A stretch of 64,000 nucleotides of DNA. It comes from Ophiosphaerella korrae. Taxonomy: Eukaryota > Ascomycota > Dothideomycetes > Pleosporales > Phaeosphaeriaceae. The stretch's first letter is position 1. The number at the start of each line of letters is the position of its first letter. The translations under genes were made by a program, and so were the position numbers. Shown here one piece after another: positions 24,163 through 35,340 of this stretch. Location: the NCBI GenBank assembly GCA_028456385.1, contig JALNQF010000035.1, forward strand, positions 124,001 to 188,000, in the 5' to 3' direction. The notes beneath the pieces are model-generated. The model saw only the letters and a program-made list of their open reading frames with translations. It was not told the DNA's origin and ran no database searches.

Positions 24163-25431
24163 ATGCAGTCTACCGCGAGTAAAAGGGCACTGAGTTCCCT
24201 CGCATCCAAATTGCACCCCCAGCTGCCACTGTCCCCCCGCGAGAGCCAACAGCTGCTTACCCTGCTTACCACCTCGTTTCGCGCCCACCTCGACCGTGCA
24301 CATCCAACACCCAAACATAGAAATGCGCCGAAACTAACCGGCAGTGCCGTGCTGCGAAGCTCCTCTCCAACGCGCGCCCCATCCTCTCACACCATCGCTA
24401 CACGCCACATCGACTCAATCTTGACCAACCCGCTGTTTGCAGTGAAGCCTAAAAGGAGGGCATCTGAGTCTGCTACTGTCGATGTGCTTCGGGACCCGGT
24501 GGGCTGGTTTGTCGACCAGATCGCTACTGGAGCTGCTACGCTTTCCAAGGCTGCCGTGTGTCTGGACCTACTGGGTGTGGCCCCAGAAACTGCATCAAGA
24601 CGGTATAATGGAAAATCACTTGCATCTGTACTTGCTGAGTGGCTACGATCGAGTGGATTAGACAAGTCTAGGGAGTTTGTTGATTTACGTGCATCGAGGC
24701 AAGCTTTCGGTAGCAAGTCTCTAGAGAAGCTCATTGGGTTGCTCTTTGCCGAGGGTGAGGTCGCTTCTCCATGGCGCTGGTTCATCCAGTCTCAGGAGCA
24801 GCGCATTAAGGAAACCACCTTGGATGTGAAGCAAGTGGTGGCTTTCAGACAACAACTGCTATGGGCAATGGTCTCTGCCCAAGGAACCAAAAGCTTAGAC
24901 CAAGGCCTCTCTACATTTATGCAGGCGTTTCGCATGGCCGAAATCGAGGGGCATGAGCAAGCTTACGCTGTACTAAGGCCTGCAGGAGCACATCTCGTGA
25001 ACCGCATTATTTCGACGCCTAGTAACTCAATCGAGCCTACAGTCTATCATGCTTTCTTGCTGTCGACTCGACAATGGCTTGGCAACTGGAGCCAAGCGGT
25101 CGAGTCCATGTTGTGGCTACATCACCCAACACAACGTAGTGTATCACCCGGACTTGACTTCCTCAAAGACCCAACTGGCGCTATAACACACGTCCAGAGC
25201 AAACAGAGCCGACGACACTTCTTGGTCCAATTGTGCCTCAGTGTCGCCCGGCAATCACTGGAAGAAGACAAACACGCTGAGGCACAAGTGGCTATGCAGT
25301 TCACCAAAGAACACTTTGCCGATCTGGTTCTATCCAAGACTGCTGTTGCAGCTCCGCAAACAAAGACTCGGCAGAAAGAACGCAGAGAGAAACATAACTT
25401 GGAATTGCTGGATCAGCTTATACCGACTTGA
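24163..25431 (+). CDS. Conserved-looking hypothetical protein, possibly mitochondrial
   Basis: A single-exon frame of 422 residues. The N-terminus is rich in Ser, Lys, Arg and Leu with few acidic residues, as in a mitochondrial presequence. The segment HIDSILTNPLFA near residue 82 recalls a short motif in several fungal mitochondrial proteins, but I cannot name the family. The rest is mostly alpha-helical in character, with a Lys/Arg/Glu-rich end. No membrane helix or catalytic motif is visible. It shares a divergent promoter region with the Def1-like gene. Length and even composition over 1.27 kb argue it is real. Confidence 0.75.
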   Translation: MQSTASKRALSSLASKLHPQLPLSPRESQQLLTLLTTSFRAHLDRAHPTPKHRNAPKLTGSAVLRSSSPTRAPSSHTIATRHIDSILTNPLFAVKPKRRASESATVDVLRDPVGWFVDQIATGAATLSKAAVCLDLLGVAPETASRRYNGKSLASVLAEWLRSSGLDKSREFVDLRASRQAFGSKSLEKLIGLLFAEGEVASPWRWFIQSQEQRIKETTLDVKQVVAFRQQLLWAMVSAQGTKSLDQGLSTFMQAFRMAEIEGHEQAYAVLRPAGAHLVNRIISTPSNSIEPTVYHAFLLSTRQWLGNWSQAVESMLWLHHPTQRSVSPGLDFLKDPTGAITHVQSKQSRRHFLVQLCLSVARQSLEEDKHAEAQVAMQFTKEHFADLVLSKTAVAAPQTKTRQKERREKHNLELLDQLIPT

Positions 25432-25878
25432 AAACATCATGTGAAACATTACTTTGACAATCATCTCAGGAGACTCTTCTACCGTCTCCACACAGCTTCT
25501 GAATTACCCCTATCGAGGTCGCAGATAACTGCTGCATGTGGAGAAGACCTATCAAATGAATTTTAGGGTGCGACGAATCTAGGATACGCTCAAAGTGCAT
25601 CATCATCAACATGATAGTGCCCGCCAAAAGATGACCAGGCCCTCAACTTGAGGCACATATGCAATGCCACTCGAAACCTAGACAGGAGCGGGAACGATAT
25701 GGTGTGCGATTTCTCAATCCCATGATCGACACAGTGAAATAGGATAGGAATTTCGAAATTCATGTATTGGTCGTTAGGCTCTATAAAACAATAAGTCTTT
25801 CCGCCGACTTTTGGTATCGCTTGATCAACGAAATAACCTTCAAAATACCGTTGCGTCCCTCAGGCACGCGTCAATCTC
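25432..25878. other. Convergent 3' intergenic region
   Basis: Between the stop at 25431 and the aldo-keto reductase stop on the other strand. Nothing recognised. Confidence 0.5.
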
Positions 25879-26871
25879 CTATGCCTTCAATTCGCCATCT
25901 ACCTCCTCAGGCCAGACATTGTATCCAAATGTATCCTTCATATTAACAAAACGTGTATGCCGTCCCTTGGCCACTTCTTCGACAGCGCCAAAGTCTTCCT
26001 TACTCAGTTCAGGAATGAGCCAGTTGCTGTCAATACGCTTTGGCGTCGAGCTCTTGGGCAGCACTACATATCCACGTTGTAGACCCCAAGCAAGTAATAC
26101 TTGCGCAAGATCGTGTCCGCTACGTTGCGCAATCTCGTTGAGCTTTGGGTTTGTTCGAACCTGCTCGCCAGTGCTAGGGACCTGATTTTGTGATCCAAGC
26201 GGCGAATATGCCGCAGGGAGAATATCGTGCTCCTGGCAGAAATTGACGAGCTCCGTGTTAGGCAAAAAGGGATGAATTTCAATCTGGTTGACAGTAGGCT
26301 TGATTTCCGCAAAGCTAAGGAGCTGCCTCAAGCCCTGGATGGTCCAGTTCGATACACCAATCGCACGCGCCTTGCCAGAGCGGTTCAGCTCCTCCATTGC
26401 GCGCCACGTCGGCTGAGGATTCTCAGTCAGGTCCTTCTTAATAACGTATTTGCCATCCGCGCCTACTCTGGGCATGCGCTCTTCGTTAGCCTCGGCAGCA
26501 ATCGGCCAATGCACGAGAAATAAATCAATGTAGTCCATCTTCAATTTCTCGAGCGAGCTTTCAAAGCTCCATTTGACCTCATCAGGCTCGTGCAAGTGCT
26601 GCCACACTTTTGTGCAGATGAATAGATCTTGACGTTTGACCGTTGGTGTTGAGGAAAGGAAGTCGCGTACTGCATCACCAACCTCTTCTTCGTTCTGGTA
26701 AAACCAGGCGCAGTCGAGGTGCCGGTAGCCTGTCTGGAGGGCTTGTGTTACTGCTTTGTAGGTTTCGCCCTTAGAGCCTTCATTTGCGAAGGTGCCGAAG
26801 CCGACGGCGGGGATGGTGATGCCGTTGTTGAGCTTGTAGGTCTTTTGGTTGGCAGGGGTAGCATTGCCCAT
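25879..26871 (-). CDS. Aldo-keto reductase (glycerol dehydrogenase/aldehyde reductase type)
   Basis: An intronless minus-strand frame of 330 residues. It is an NADPH-dependent (beta/alpha)8-barrel reductase of carbonyls. The catalytic tetrad is visible: Asp53 and Tyr58 in LDCAWFY, Lys88 in CTKVW, His121 in LVHWP. Further family motifs are IGVSNW, NQIEIHPFL, AYSPLGS and the NADP-binding VLPKSSTPKRI near the C-terminus. Overall pattern is close to fungal Gcy1/Gld-type reductases acting on glyceraldehyde, glycerol or xylose; the substrate is not determined by the sequence. Cytosolic, no signal. Confidence 0.9.
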   Translation of the reverse strand: MGNATPANQKTYKLNNGITIPAVGFGTFANEGSKGETYKAVTQALQTGYRHLDCAWFYQNEEEVGDAVRDFLSSTPTVKRQDLFICTKVWQHLHEPDEVKWSFESSLEKLKMDYIDLFLVHWPIAAEANEERMPRVGADGKYVIKKDLTENPQPTWRAMEELNRSGKARAIGVSNWTIQGLRQLLSFAEIKPTVNQIEIHPFLPNTELVNFCQEHDILPAAYSPLGSQNQVPSTGEQVRTNPKLNEIAQRSGHDLAQVLLAWGLQRGYVVLPKSSTPKRIDSNWLIPELSKEDFGAVEEVAKGRHTRFVNMKDTFGYNVWPEEVDGELKA

Positions 26872-28123
26872 GGTTGCGGTAAGTATGAAACGAAGATGAT
26901 TCCGAGTGTAAGGAAATTAATATGTCAAAAATGATAATCTGGTCAAGAGTATGCAGAGTTTGATGGATATCTTAAAGGCCAACTCGCGTGTCAAAGCCTG
27001 CGAGGTTACATATACCCAAACTCTTGTCTCGCCGAAGTCTCCTCCTTCTCCAACCACACAACCCCCCACCACATCAACGCTGTGTAACCTCACCGCAACA
27101 GCACCGATCCCGACTTCTTCTCGCAAAATCGCAAAACTCTAGATGTCTCCATAAAAGTCCCATCCAACAGTTTCAAATCATCCAAATATTCCTGCACTTT
27201 GCACACCGTCAGTAGCAATGACATCACTGGTGGACCCCTGCATCCACTCAGCGGGCCGACTCTTTCTGGAAGTTTTGCACCACCCACGCTGAGACGAACA
27301 CCTAATTGATGCGGCTCAGCGACTCCGCTAGGAACATTAACCGCATGGGAGAATGATCATCCAGGTACAGTGGCGACTCTTCGGCGACATGCGCCATGCA
27401 TGTGGCGATCCACCTTTATGTACGTCACAGCCAGTCGTTGGCCAAAACAACAGCATCAATCAACCCAAGTTTTGACAAGTTTTCTTATCAAAGCTTCAAG
27501 CATGCATGCTAATCAGACATGCGATAGCGGCCTGCATCGGCTACCTTGCCGGCCGGCCTCAAACGTCCGGTGACACGAGGCTCTGCACGATGTTCTGAAA
27601 TCGGCGAAAGTGCTGCCATACTCGCCCAGACAGACTCAAGGCTTTGGTGTTATGGCGGCTTAGCTTCCTGCTTTGTTATCAGTCCCCAATTTTCCATGAA
27701 AACTCCACTATGACGGTATCCGGTTTCTATTCTCTGGTCTAGCAAAGTCTCCACCAGCGTCACTCTCCACGGCCTATACCGAGCCAGTGATGATGTCGTA
27801 TTGTGGGTACGAAGATACTTGTTGGATGTTTTTGGAGGTGGTTAGCTGCAGGTTCTCGGCTTCGGTCGGGATGAAGAGAAGGCCCCAGTGAAGTTTTCGA
27901 GAAGGGTTTGGCAGACTATGATGCTATCTGGGGATGAGATGGAGTGTCGTTACATGGAGAAAGGGATATATACTATATATACCCTCTGCCCCAGACCCTG
28001 AGAAATGTCCATCAACTCATCAACGCTCATATCTTTCCTTAAGCATCTCACATACTGTCTCAAGAAAGCATCACACATCTGCATCTTTGATTTTGTTATC
28101 TTTCAGCCATAACAACCTTCAAT
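26872..28123. other. Divergent intergenic region, no supported gene
   Basis: 1.25 kb between two divergent starts. TATATATA-like sequence near 27970-27985 lies about 150 bases before the start at 28124 and may be core promoter. No repeats or coding signal. Confidence 0.45.
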
Positions 28124-29569
28124 ATGCCTCACGCCCACGATATTAACCGCGCTCCTTCAAACAACTTGTCTGCTGGTGACGCACCAGGGCTTGCCATTCC
28201 CTCAGAAGGACAAGATGGAACAACCCACGCGATCGAGGTCCCAGCCACCCGCTCGTCCATCTCGAATGCGCAAGATTACATGCACAACCTCTCTCTCTCG
28301 CCCTCCATGAAGGAAAGACGGGGTTCGCGAAACTCTTTTGGCACCTCACTCCCCATTCCACGATCAAAGAGGCAATCACGATTGTCGTCTGTTCACTACC
28401 CTGGGGGCGCTGCTCAGCGTCCTGGCATGCCACCTATTCAGCCATCCCGTGACATCATCGCAGCCCAACTTCAGGATCTCTCCACCGAGAAGGTTCGCGC
28501 AGCAAAGGACATGGCCTTCGTCTTCGACATTGATGGTGTCCTTGTCCATGGCGATCGCCTGATCCCTGAAGGCCAACGCGTTCTCGAGATCCTCAATGGT
28601 GATAATGAACTTGGCATCAAGATCCCACACATCTTCTTGACTAATGGCTCCGGCAAGCTTGAAAAGCCACGTTGCGAACAACTCTCCAAAATTCTCAAGA
28701 ACCCCATTTCCACCGAGCAATTCATACAGTCTCACACTCCCATGAGCGCTCTGTCAGAGTACTACAAGACTGTCCTCGTCGTCGGTGGAGAAGGCTACAA
28801 GTGCCGCGAAGTCGCTGAAGAATATGGCTTCCAAGACATCGTCGTCCCAAATGATATCATCGCCTGGGATCCCACCATCGCCCCCTACCGCGTCTTCACC
28901 GAGGAAGAGCGCAAGACCTCGCGCCCCCGCGACTTCTCCAAGACCAATATCGACGCCATCATGGTCTTCTCGGACAGCCGCGACTACGCTACCGACATGC
29001 AAATTATCGTGGACCTCCTGCGCTCCGAAAATGGCCGTCTCGGCACCATGGCCAAGGACCCCGTCTCGCAACGCATCCCCATCTACTTTTCCCAAGGCGA
29101 CATGCTGTGCCCGACCGAGCACCCTTTCCCTCGCATGTCGCAGGGCGCGTTCCGCATCGGCCTCGAAGCCATGTACAAGTCACTGACGGGCGCCGACCTC
29201 GAGCGCGTCGTCTACGGTAAGCCCGAGCTCGCGACGTACAAGTACGCCGACGAGGTCATCTCCAGCTGGATGGAAACCATCCACAACGATGAGCGCCTGC
29301 CATCTAACATCTACATGATCGGTGACAACCCGGCATCCGATATCATTGGCGGCAATATGTATGGCTGGAACACATGTCTAGTGCGCACCGGTGTGTTCCA
29401 GGGCGGCGAGAATGACGAGGAGAATCCTGCGAGCTTTGGCGTGTTTGTCAATGTTTTGGAGGCGGTGCAGACGGCGATGAAGAAGGAGTTGGGTGTTGAC
29501 TTTAAGTTTGAGTTCAATGAGAAGATTAACCCTGTACTTCATGGCGAGGGTGTTTCGGCCATTGAGTAG
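28124..29569 (+). CDS. HAD-superfamily hydrolase, CUT-1/CECR5-like
   Basis: An intronless frame of 481 residues. About 125 Ser-rich residues precede the HAD fold. Motif I FVFDIDGVLVHGD places the nucleophile Asp135 and acid/base Asp137; motif II is IFLTNGSG; motif III is the Lys of YGKPE; motif IV is MIGDNPASDIIGG. Layout matches the class IIA HAD family (TIGR01456) that includes yeast YKR070W, human CECR5 and Neurospora CUT-1, a target of the osmotic-stress MAP kinase pathway. Physiological substrate unknown. Whether the gene responds to osmotic stress here is inference. Its codons are strongly C-ending in the middle, suggesting good expression. Confidence 0.88.
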   Translation: MPHAHDINRAPSNNLSAGDAPGLAIPSEGQDGTTHAIEVPATRSSISNAQDYMHNLSLSPSMKERRGSRNSFGTSLPIPRSKRQSRLSSVHYPGGAAQRPGMPPIQPSRDIIAAQLQDLSTEKVRAAKDMAFVFDIDGVLVHGDRLIPEGQRVLEILNGDNELGIKIPHIFLTNGSGKLEKPRCEQLSKILKNPISTEQFIQSHTPMSALSEYYKTVLVVGGEGYKCREVAEEYGFQDIVVPNDIIAWDPTIAPYRVFTEEERKTSRPRDFSKTNIDAIMVFSDSRDYATDMQIIVDLLRSENGRLGTMAKDPVSQRIPIYFSQGDMLCPTEHPFPRMSQGAFRIGLEAMYKSLTGADLERVVYGKPELATYKYADEVISSWMETIHNDERLPSNIYMIGDNPASDIIGGNMYGWNTCLVRTGVFQGGENDEENPASFGVFVNVLEAVQTAMKKELGVDFKFEFNEKINPVLHGEGVSAIE

Positions 29570-30060
29570 GAGCTGAGGTGGAGACGGGATTGTTGCATTT
29601 TTGGGCGTTGGGTTTGGTTTGGGATATCCGCAGCTAGAAAGCTGCTTGCGTACAGCATATAGATCGATGTATGGATGCCTTTGGGCTTTACGAATCTACT
29701 TTTTCGAAAATCGATTTTCTAGTTACGAATTCGCTTCATTGCCAATTGCTGCTTGGTCTTTTGCGATACGTGATATCAGTGAAAAAGGGTCGAAATTGCA
29801 GGAGTGCTGCATCAGGGTCTAGGTTGCGACTGCATACTAAAGTTGATTGGCCTGCTGCTGCCGCAAATGGCTGCGCCCCTATGGGTGTGGGACCTTTGGT
29901 AGGTAGCCTTTCATGGTAAACGATTCTTTCCAAAACTTGTTCAGAGGTCTGATCAAATCTCTCAAGTAGGTTAGTGATATTCACCACCACAGCTGAATAA
30001 ACCATCATAGATAAGATGCGCCGACTGAATCCTCCTGATTGTAAATTTTAGAGCTATGTA
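29570..30060. other. Intergenic region, no gene seen
   Basis: 3' flank of the HAD gene up to the first TIR element; short frames only. Confidence 0.45.
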
Positions 30061-30271
30061 TTGTGGCATCGTAGGATGCACGTAGAAGTAGGAGGCAGGT
30101 GGCGACCCGCAGTCGGCGAGAGATGAGATGAGTTAAAGTATATAGGTTGAGTAGCTACATAACGAGTTAGTGTCGGTGGCTACCTACTCCATCCGATCCT
30201 TTATCGGTGCCCACAGAGCCGCAATGCTAACCTAAGCCTCTCCGATCACGTGCGGTCCTGCTACACCACAA
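30061..30271. mobile_element. Short TIR element, copy 1 (211 bp), TA target duplication
   Basis: It begins TTGTGGCATCGTAGGATGCA and ends CTGCTACACCACAA; ends are imperfect inverted repeats, flanked by TA on both sides. A related copy lies at 47158-47338 in the same orientation, sharing GTAGAAGTAGGAGGCAGGTG, the following GGCGACCCGCAGTCGG and the GATCACGTGCGG segment near the right end. Too short to code; a non-autonomous DNA element. Confidence 0.78.
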
Positions 30272-30807
30272 TATAAAAGCCACTAAATAGGAAAAACTTA
30301 TATTGACTGTTAAAATAAAGCAAAACTCCGTCTCAGAATAGCAAATTTAAATTGCAAAGCATATAGCTATTGAAATTTTTCTAGTTATTTCTGAAAGTAC
30401 AAGTCACAAAAGGACTTCTACTCGATGCATGCATCCTGGGTACGAGAGACAGTACGGCAGGGAAGACACATCTTCATTGAGAAAACGCCGATATGAGAGT
30501 TCCTAGCCTAGAACTTAACATAAAGATTATTCATTCATAAGAAACTTTAGGAGGCAGAAGCTGTTAGAATTCCAATACATAGACTTGTCCCGGCTGAGTA
30601 TCGATTACCGTACTCGAAGTTTCATGCTTTAGCATACCCTTAGCTGCTTTCATGTCCGTCCGGCATGGCGTAATCTAACTTCAGAATGTAAGAATGTTGT
30701 ACTGTAATACATTTCTAATCAAGTTATAATTATACTTACCTTTTATCATGCAACGAAAAATAGCTTTGGGAAGGCCCATCCAGCCACTTAGACTCCTTGG
30801 TTAGAAA
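30272..30807. other. AT-rich intergenic region
   Basis: No gene or repeat recognised between the TIR element and the pseudogene that follows. Confidence 0.45.
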
Positions 30808-31680
30808 TTATGCAGCAGAGCCGTCGAACGGTCTACCATTCAAGTTTCCTCGACCACCAGCGCCAAGAACGGCAATCGTGGGTTTAGGTATCATATGTTT
30901 CAGGATGCCTTCATATACACCTAGGTGGGAGTTAATCAAAAAAGCTTTCTTACTGACAATAAAGTTGTACATCATCTGCCCACCATCGCAGTGAGACGTA
31001 ATGTTCTCCTTACAGTCTACAATATATTTAGCAAAAGAACGGGTTCCTATATCCATTTTGTCCTCTAGGATGATTTCCTTCATCCTGAAGAGTCCGTACT
31101 ACATAAGCCTAGTAATATCTAACGTGCAATCGTAGGTTGTAGCGGATCCACTGTAATTTTGTGCGGTATCGAAAGTTTTAGGGATATCATACGGTGTAAA
31201 ACTAGGCATCATGGGTGCAAAGAAGGCCATACGTGGACTGCAGCTACTAAATACTTATGATGTGGCCTTAGAGGCGCGGATGGCGGCACAGAAGCCAGCT
31301 CCATAGTTCTTTCAGCTGCGTGTTTCCAGGTGTCTCTTGTAAAAAGAGGAATTCTTTCACCACCCGACACTAGAATCAGTTGTTCATGAGGCACCCCAGC
31401 ATCTCAGAGGCGGTTGACAGCCTCGCAATTTGCAATAATTCTAGTGCCAGTTTTGAATGCAAGTTTGCCGGATCCAGGAAGGCTAATCCCTCGTTATCAA
31501 TACTGCATACTAGAATGGCACAGCGATTGGTTTTACTGGTCAAAATGGGCGTGTGAGATGACAGTGTATTCAAGTTCTGTGACGCTTTCAAGTTCCATCC
31601 ATCCTCTTCATTCCTTTGGGCTTTTCGAGCCAAGTATCGTGCATAATCGTCAGTCCCTGTAACTGTACCCTGAAAGTGGT
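30808..31680 (-). pseudogene. Remnant of a probable metallo-beta-lactamase-fold hydrolase
   Basis: Read from 31680 down to 30808, three frames carry consecutive pieces of one protein. They are linked by a frameshift near 31450 (after DPANLHSK), a TGA near 31410, and a TAG near 31110 in LDITRLM*YGLF. Recognisable pieces are VSGGERIPLFTRDTW, AAVHVWPSLH, MDIGTRSFAKY, HCDGGQMMYNF and NLNGRPFDGSA. These resemble a family of fungal proteins I recall as metallo-beta-lactamase-fold hydrolases; the metal-binding N-terminal motif is not seen, so the name is tentative. The broken state is clear. Confidence 0.55.
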
Positions 31681-32420
31681 TGTTCCTAGATTAAATAACC
31701 ATTAGCACCGGTGATATGTTGTGTACTAAAATATAGGACAAAGACTAAGAAAGATCGAAATTGGCAGAAATGAGGTGAATAGACTTGTGTAAACAAGAAG
31801 ACAGATCGAGGGCACGACGTACTAAAAAACTCAACCCTGTTATTCGACGGCACTTGCTAGGTGTTATAAAATAAAATTAGAGATTATGGATACAACCAGC
31901 CTCTTCAGGAATAGCAATGCGGATCCAGAGATCTTTCGAAATAATATATCTCAATGTTTTTCCAGGCTTGAGAGGGTGAATCCGCAAGCTTCTGCAACCT
32001 AGTGCCGCGATTTAGACTAGCCTTGGTCGGATCGGATAACAAGCCGGCCACGGATATAGGGTTCGGCTAGTATTCATCTCGCTTCGTATGAGCCTTCGGT
32101 ACACGGAAGTCTGGTGTAAAGTGACTAAGACAATTACATAACCCTATTATTCTAAGCCTTCGGGCACCTGACGTAGAGCCTTCGGCTATAGAATAGACAT
32201 CAACATCAGACCCGATAGTGACGTCGCGTGTTCGTCCCAGAACCGAAATTGAGTCGCCTTACTAGCTGCTCCTTCGACGCAAGGATTTATCGTTCATAAA
32301 TTAAAATGATCCCAATGTCACGTTCTATCAAATGTTTCCTAAATGAAAAATTCAAATCTATTTCTCCCTGATTATGGCTTCTATTTGTACTCTAGGACAT
32401 AGGATTACTTTTCTTGCAGG
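31681..32420. other. Degenerate intergenic DNA
   Basis: AT-rich with no open frame. AGCCTTCGG occurs three times between 32091 and 32185, too short to call a repeat. Confidence 0.4.
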
Positions 32421-33853
32421 ATGGGCCGCCTCAGCGTTATCACAGCTAGTGCAGGCCTCGCGGGGCCTTTGCTGGCCAGCGGACTTCTTAAGTCAGGCGT
32501 AAAGGTAGACATATATCAGAGGCTTGCAGCTGATGCCAAAAAAGATAGTTACCAGATTGGCGTTGCACAACCATATCTAAGGGCATTTCGGCAGAATCTA
32601 TCAGAAGACCAATGCGCAAGGATATCAAAGAAGTTAGGAGCGTTTTCTTCTAACGGGGAGCATACCACACCTATATAGTACGACTATCAAATAAAGGAAT
32701 TCTTAAACGTGTCCCGAGTTAGTACCAAATACCATGGATCAGCTCCAATGGATCGAGCGGTGCTACGTAAAATTATAATGGAGCAGTCAGATTGAGAAGG
32801 TATAGTTCATGTCAACAAAAGTTTCACTAAGTATGAGATCATTTCAAACCAAGGGGGAGAGAAAGTTCGCGTCTATTTCGATGTTGACACCTCAGTTGAA
32901 TGTGACAGCCTTATAGCAGCGGATGGGAATCATTCCAAAGTGAGTTTCTTACAAGCAAGATTAAGCTTGTGTTGATACTAGGGAATGTGAACCAACAAAC
33001 CGGGCTGAATAACATTGAGGCTATTCCAGCTGTCAATTTTATCACCAAAGCACGCCTATCCAAAGAGAAGCTCCAATAGCTCCCAGAAGAAGCTTAGAAG
33101 AGCGCAACAATATGTTTCTCTCACAAAAAACTTTTTTCTGTGTTGGTGCGTCTGCTCTGTAATTGGCTACCAACAACCTGCTAAGGTACAACAGCTTGCC
33201 TACCCGCCAATCATACCGATCCAACAGCTCCGAAACAGAAAACGTTGCGTGAGCCTGAGTTCTACAAGTCTGCTGCTACTTTCGCATTTTCTCTCACGAT
33301 GTACAGGAGCGAGGTTCCTGATGACATCAAAGAATGGCACAACGCAGCAAAGTGGAAATTCTTAGAAGATTCTCTTGCACCATGGCATGACGCATAGTAA
33401 ATCTCTGGTTAAAATTTATACACATCCAATTCTGATTTATATTTTAGTCGCCAAGTCATAGATGTCATCAAGGGGGAGAACCTTTACATTTTCGAGCCCC
33501 GAGGGAGCAAAAGGCCGCTTATGAATTAGCAGTCCAAATTGAAATCAACAGCTGACCCTGGCCGCGGTCACCCAAGGGTTTGGGTTCTGGGTGATGCAAT
33601 GCATGCGACATTACCAAACAGAGGGATGGGTGACAGCTAGGTCATACTGGATACTACAGTGATTTTGCCCCTCCTAGTGCAACTCTATAGATCTGCTGAT
33701 GCTACTGGCGCACTCACAAGGACTGAAATAGCTGAGGCCTGCGCAGATTTTGAGAGGGAAATGATTCCACGAGCGTTCAAATGGGTCGAAGCTAGCGGAG
33801 GGACAAAGGCAGTGGTAGAGATAGCAAACATGCATAGCTCAACTCGGCGCTAA
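32421..33853 (+). pseudogene. Remnant of a FAD-dependent monooxygenase
   Basis: The first frame (32421-32678) has the N-terminal FAD-binding segment AGLAGPLLASGLLKSGVKVD, with Ser where the motif's first Gly is expected. Later pieces in shifting frames include DSLIAADGNHSK near 32910, SEVPDDIKEWHNA near 33310, and the second FAD motif LGDAMHATLPNRGMGDS near 33590-33635 followed by TAG. The last piece (33659-33853) is the C-terminal helical region. There are several stops and frameshifts, so no function is expected. Family: class A flavoprotein monooxygenases, often in secondary metabolism. Confidence 0.78.
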
Positions 33854-34530
33854 CTTTTAATAGCCTCTAGATACAAAAACATTGTCTGGACAACTTACAT
33901 TATTCGCTATCCGCTTTTCGCTTGGCCTGAGAGACGCATGGCACGCGCTATGCCGTATGATAGGCCTCAAACGATGATAGATGCGGGTGAGTCCAGCAAA
34001 AAACATTAAGGCGTTGGCAGGCTTGAGCTGGGTGATCTGCACTGAGTTTGATACATATGTTCGTAACAAGAATCCACCTGGGCTTATATTTCAAACGATT
34101 GAGGCTATGAGTAACATCCGGTTTTGACATTGAACTTCGATTATTCCCGATTCCAAACTACAAAGATTCACCCTGGTGCGCATTCTGCAGTCTATCTAAG
34201 ATACATAGGATTCTTGGTTTCTGGCGGCGCGAGATGGTGATGGTAGGGTTCACCTTTTCAGGCCAAGGTCAAGGCCACTCGCGATTTCTTAGTTCATGTT
34301 TGTCATAGATAATAAGCGTTAGTTAGCTACGCAGGTTTAAAAAAAAAAGTCTAGACAATATAGCCTGTGTGAATGGAAGGTACTTGAAGCGCTCTTGTTC
34401 TGATTGAAAACTCAAGGCCAGGTAGAGAGCTGGCGCAAAACTCTCCTAAATATATATATATATTAAGAGCACTAACCTCGCCTTGCGGTGGCAGTACTGC
34501 TAGCGCTACCAGTCTTTTATCGAAAAAAGT
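33854..34530. other. Degenerate intergenic DNA
   Basis: AT-rich, with a short (AT)n run near 34450. No gene recognised. Confidence 0.4.
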
Positions 34531-34539
34531 AGGAAAAAA

Positions 34540-35340
34540 TGTAAATGTATTCTATTCGCGTGGTTGGAAGATGTGGGAAAACTCACTTGGATCGACACTC
34601 TTTGTATAGATCAAACCGCAACAAAGGAACGCAATCACCAAGTCGAACTGATGCCAGAAATATATCGTCGAGCAAGCTATGCCTATGTATAGCTTGATAG
34701 GTCGAATCACGTTACAGAGTGTATATTGCGGTTATTAAAGACTAACTTCTGCCTTTATTATTAAGGTACGAATTGATTCTACCTTAACGTGGACGCCAAG
34801 CCTTCAATTGATAACACAAATCTACCTCTACTATCACGAGAAGACCTGCACACTTTCTTCTGAAATCCATATTGGTGTCGTCTGTGGATCGTTTGAGAGG
34901 TTATGCTCGCACGGTATATTCGTATATTTTATGGAGATACAAAAATATCATAGGAGGAACTTCAACGATTCTGCGCTATTGGTTCTGAAATCTTCCTAAA
35001 CAATACCCTCTACAATTTACGTCGGGGTTCCATCCAGCTGGGTTGGCTTGCCAAAAATGCCCAAACAGGTCAAACCTTCAGCCTTTCCGACCATTTTGAC
35101 ATCTTCAGTGATAGTCTTTGCCAGGATCTGAGCGACAAAGTATATACTCTGCGTGTCATTGTCCATCTTGAAGGAAGGGTTAAAGTTGACTATGCACAAT
35201 CTTCCCGTTTCTCTTTTACTCAAGCCGCCAAACTGATTCCCTCCAGAGAATTGCAATCCCAGCCAAACTTGTTCAAAGCTGTTCAAGGAAAGACCACAAA
35301 AAGTCTCATAAACATGTCTTCAGGAATGCAGCGAAAGCCA
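34540..35340 (+). pseudogene. Remnant of a HET-domain (heterokaryon incompatibility) protein
   Basis: Around 34550-34690 one frame reads LTWIDTLCIDQ, then ERNHQVELMPEIYRRASYAYV followed by TAG where the family has WLG. Downstream in another frame are NPYWCRLWIV, TGA, EVMLARYIRIFYGD, TAG, EELQRF, and later DKVYTLR and VKVDYAQSS, the usual order of a HET domain and the region after it. At least four stops and one frame change are present. HET proteins trigger cell death after fusion of unlike strains; this copy cannot be functional. A tail may extend to about 35773. Confidence 0.8.

Noticed and set aside
32091..32185. AGCCTTCGG occurring three times, considered as a repeat or LTR fragment.
   Set aside because: Only nine bases, uneven spacing, no paired partner elsewhere in the window.
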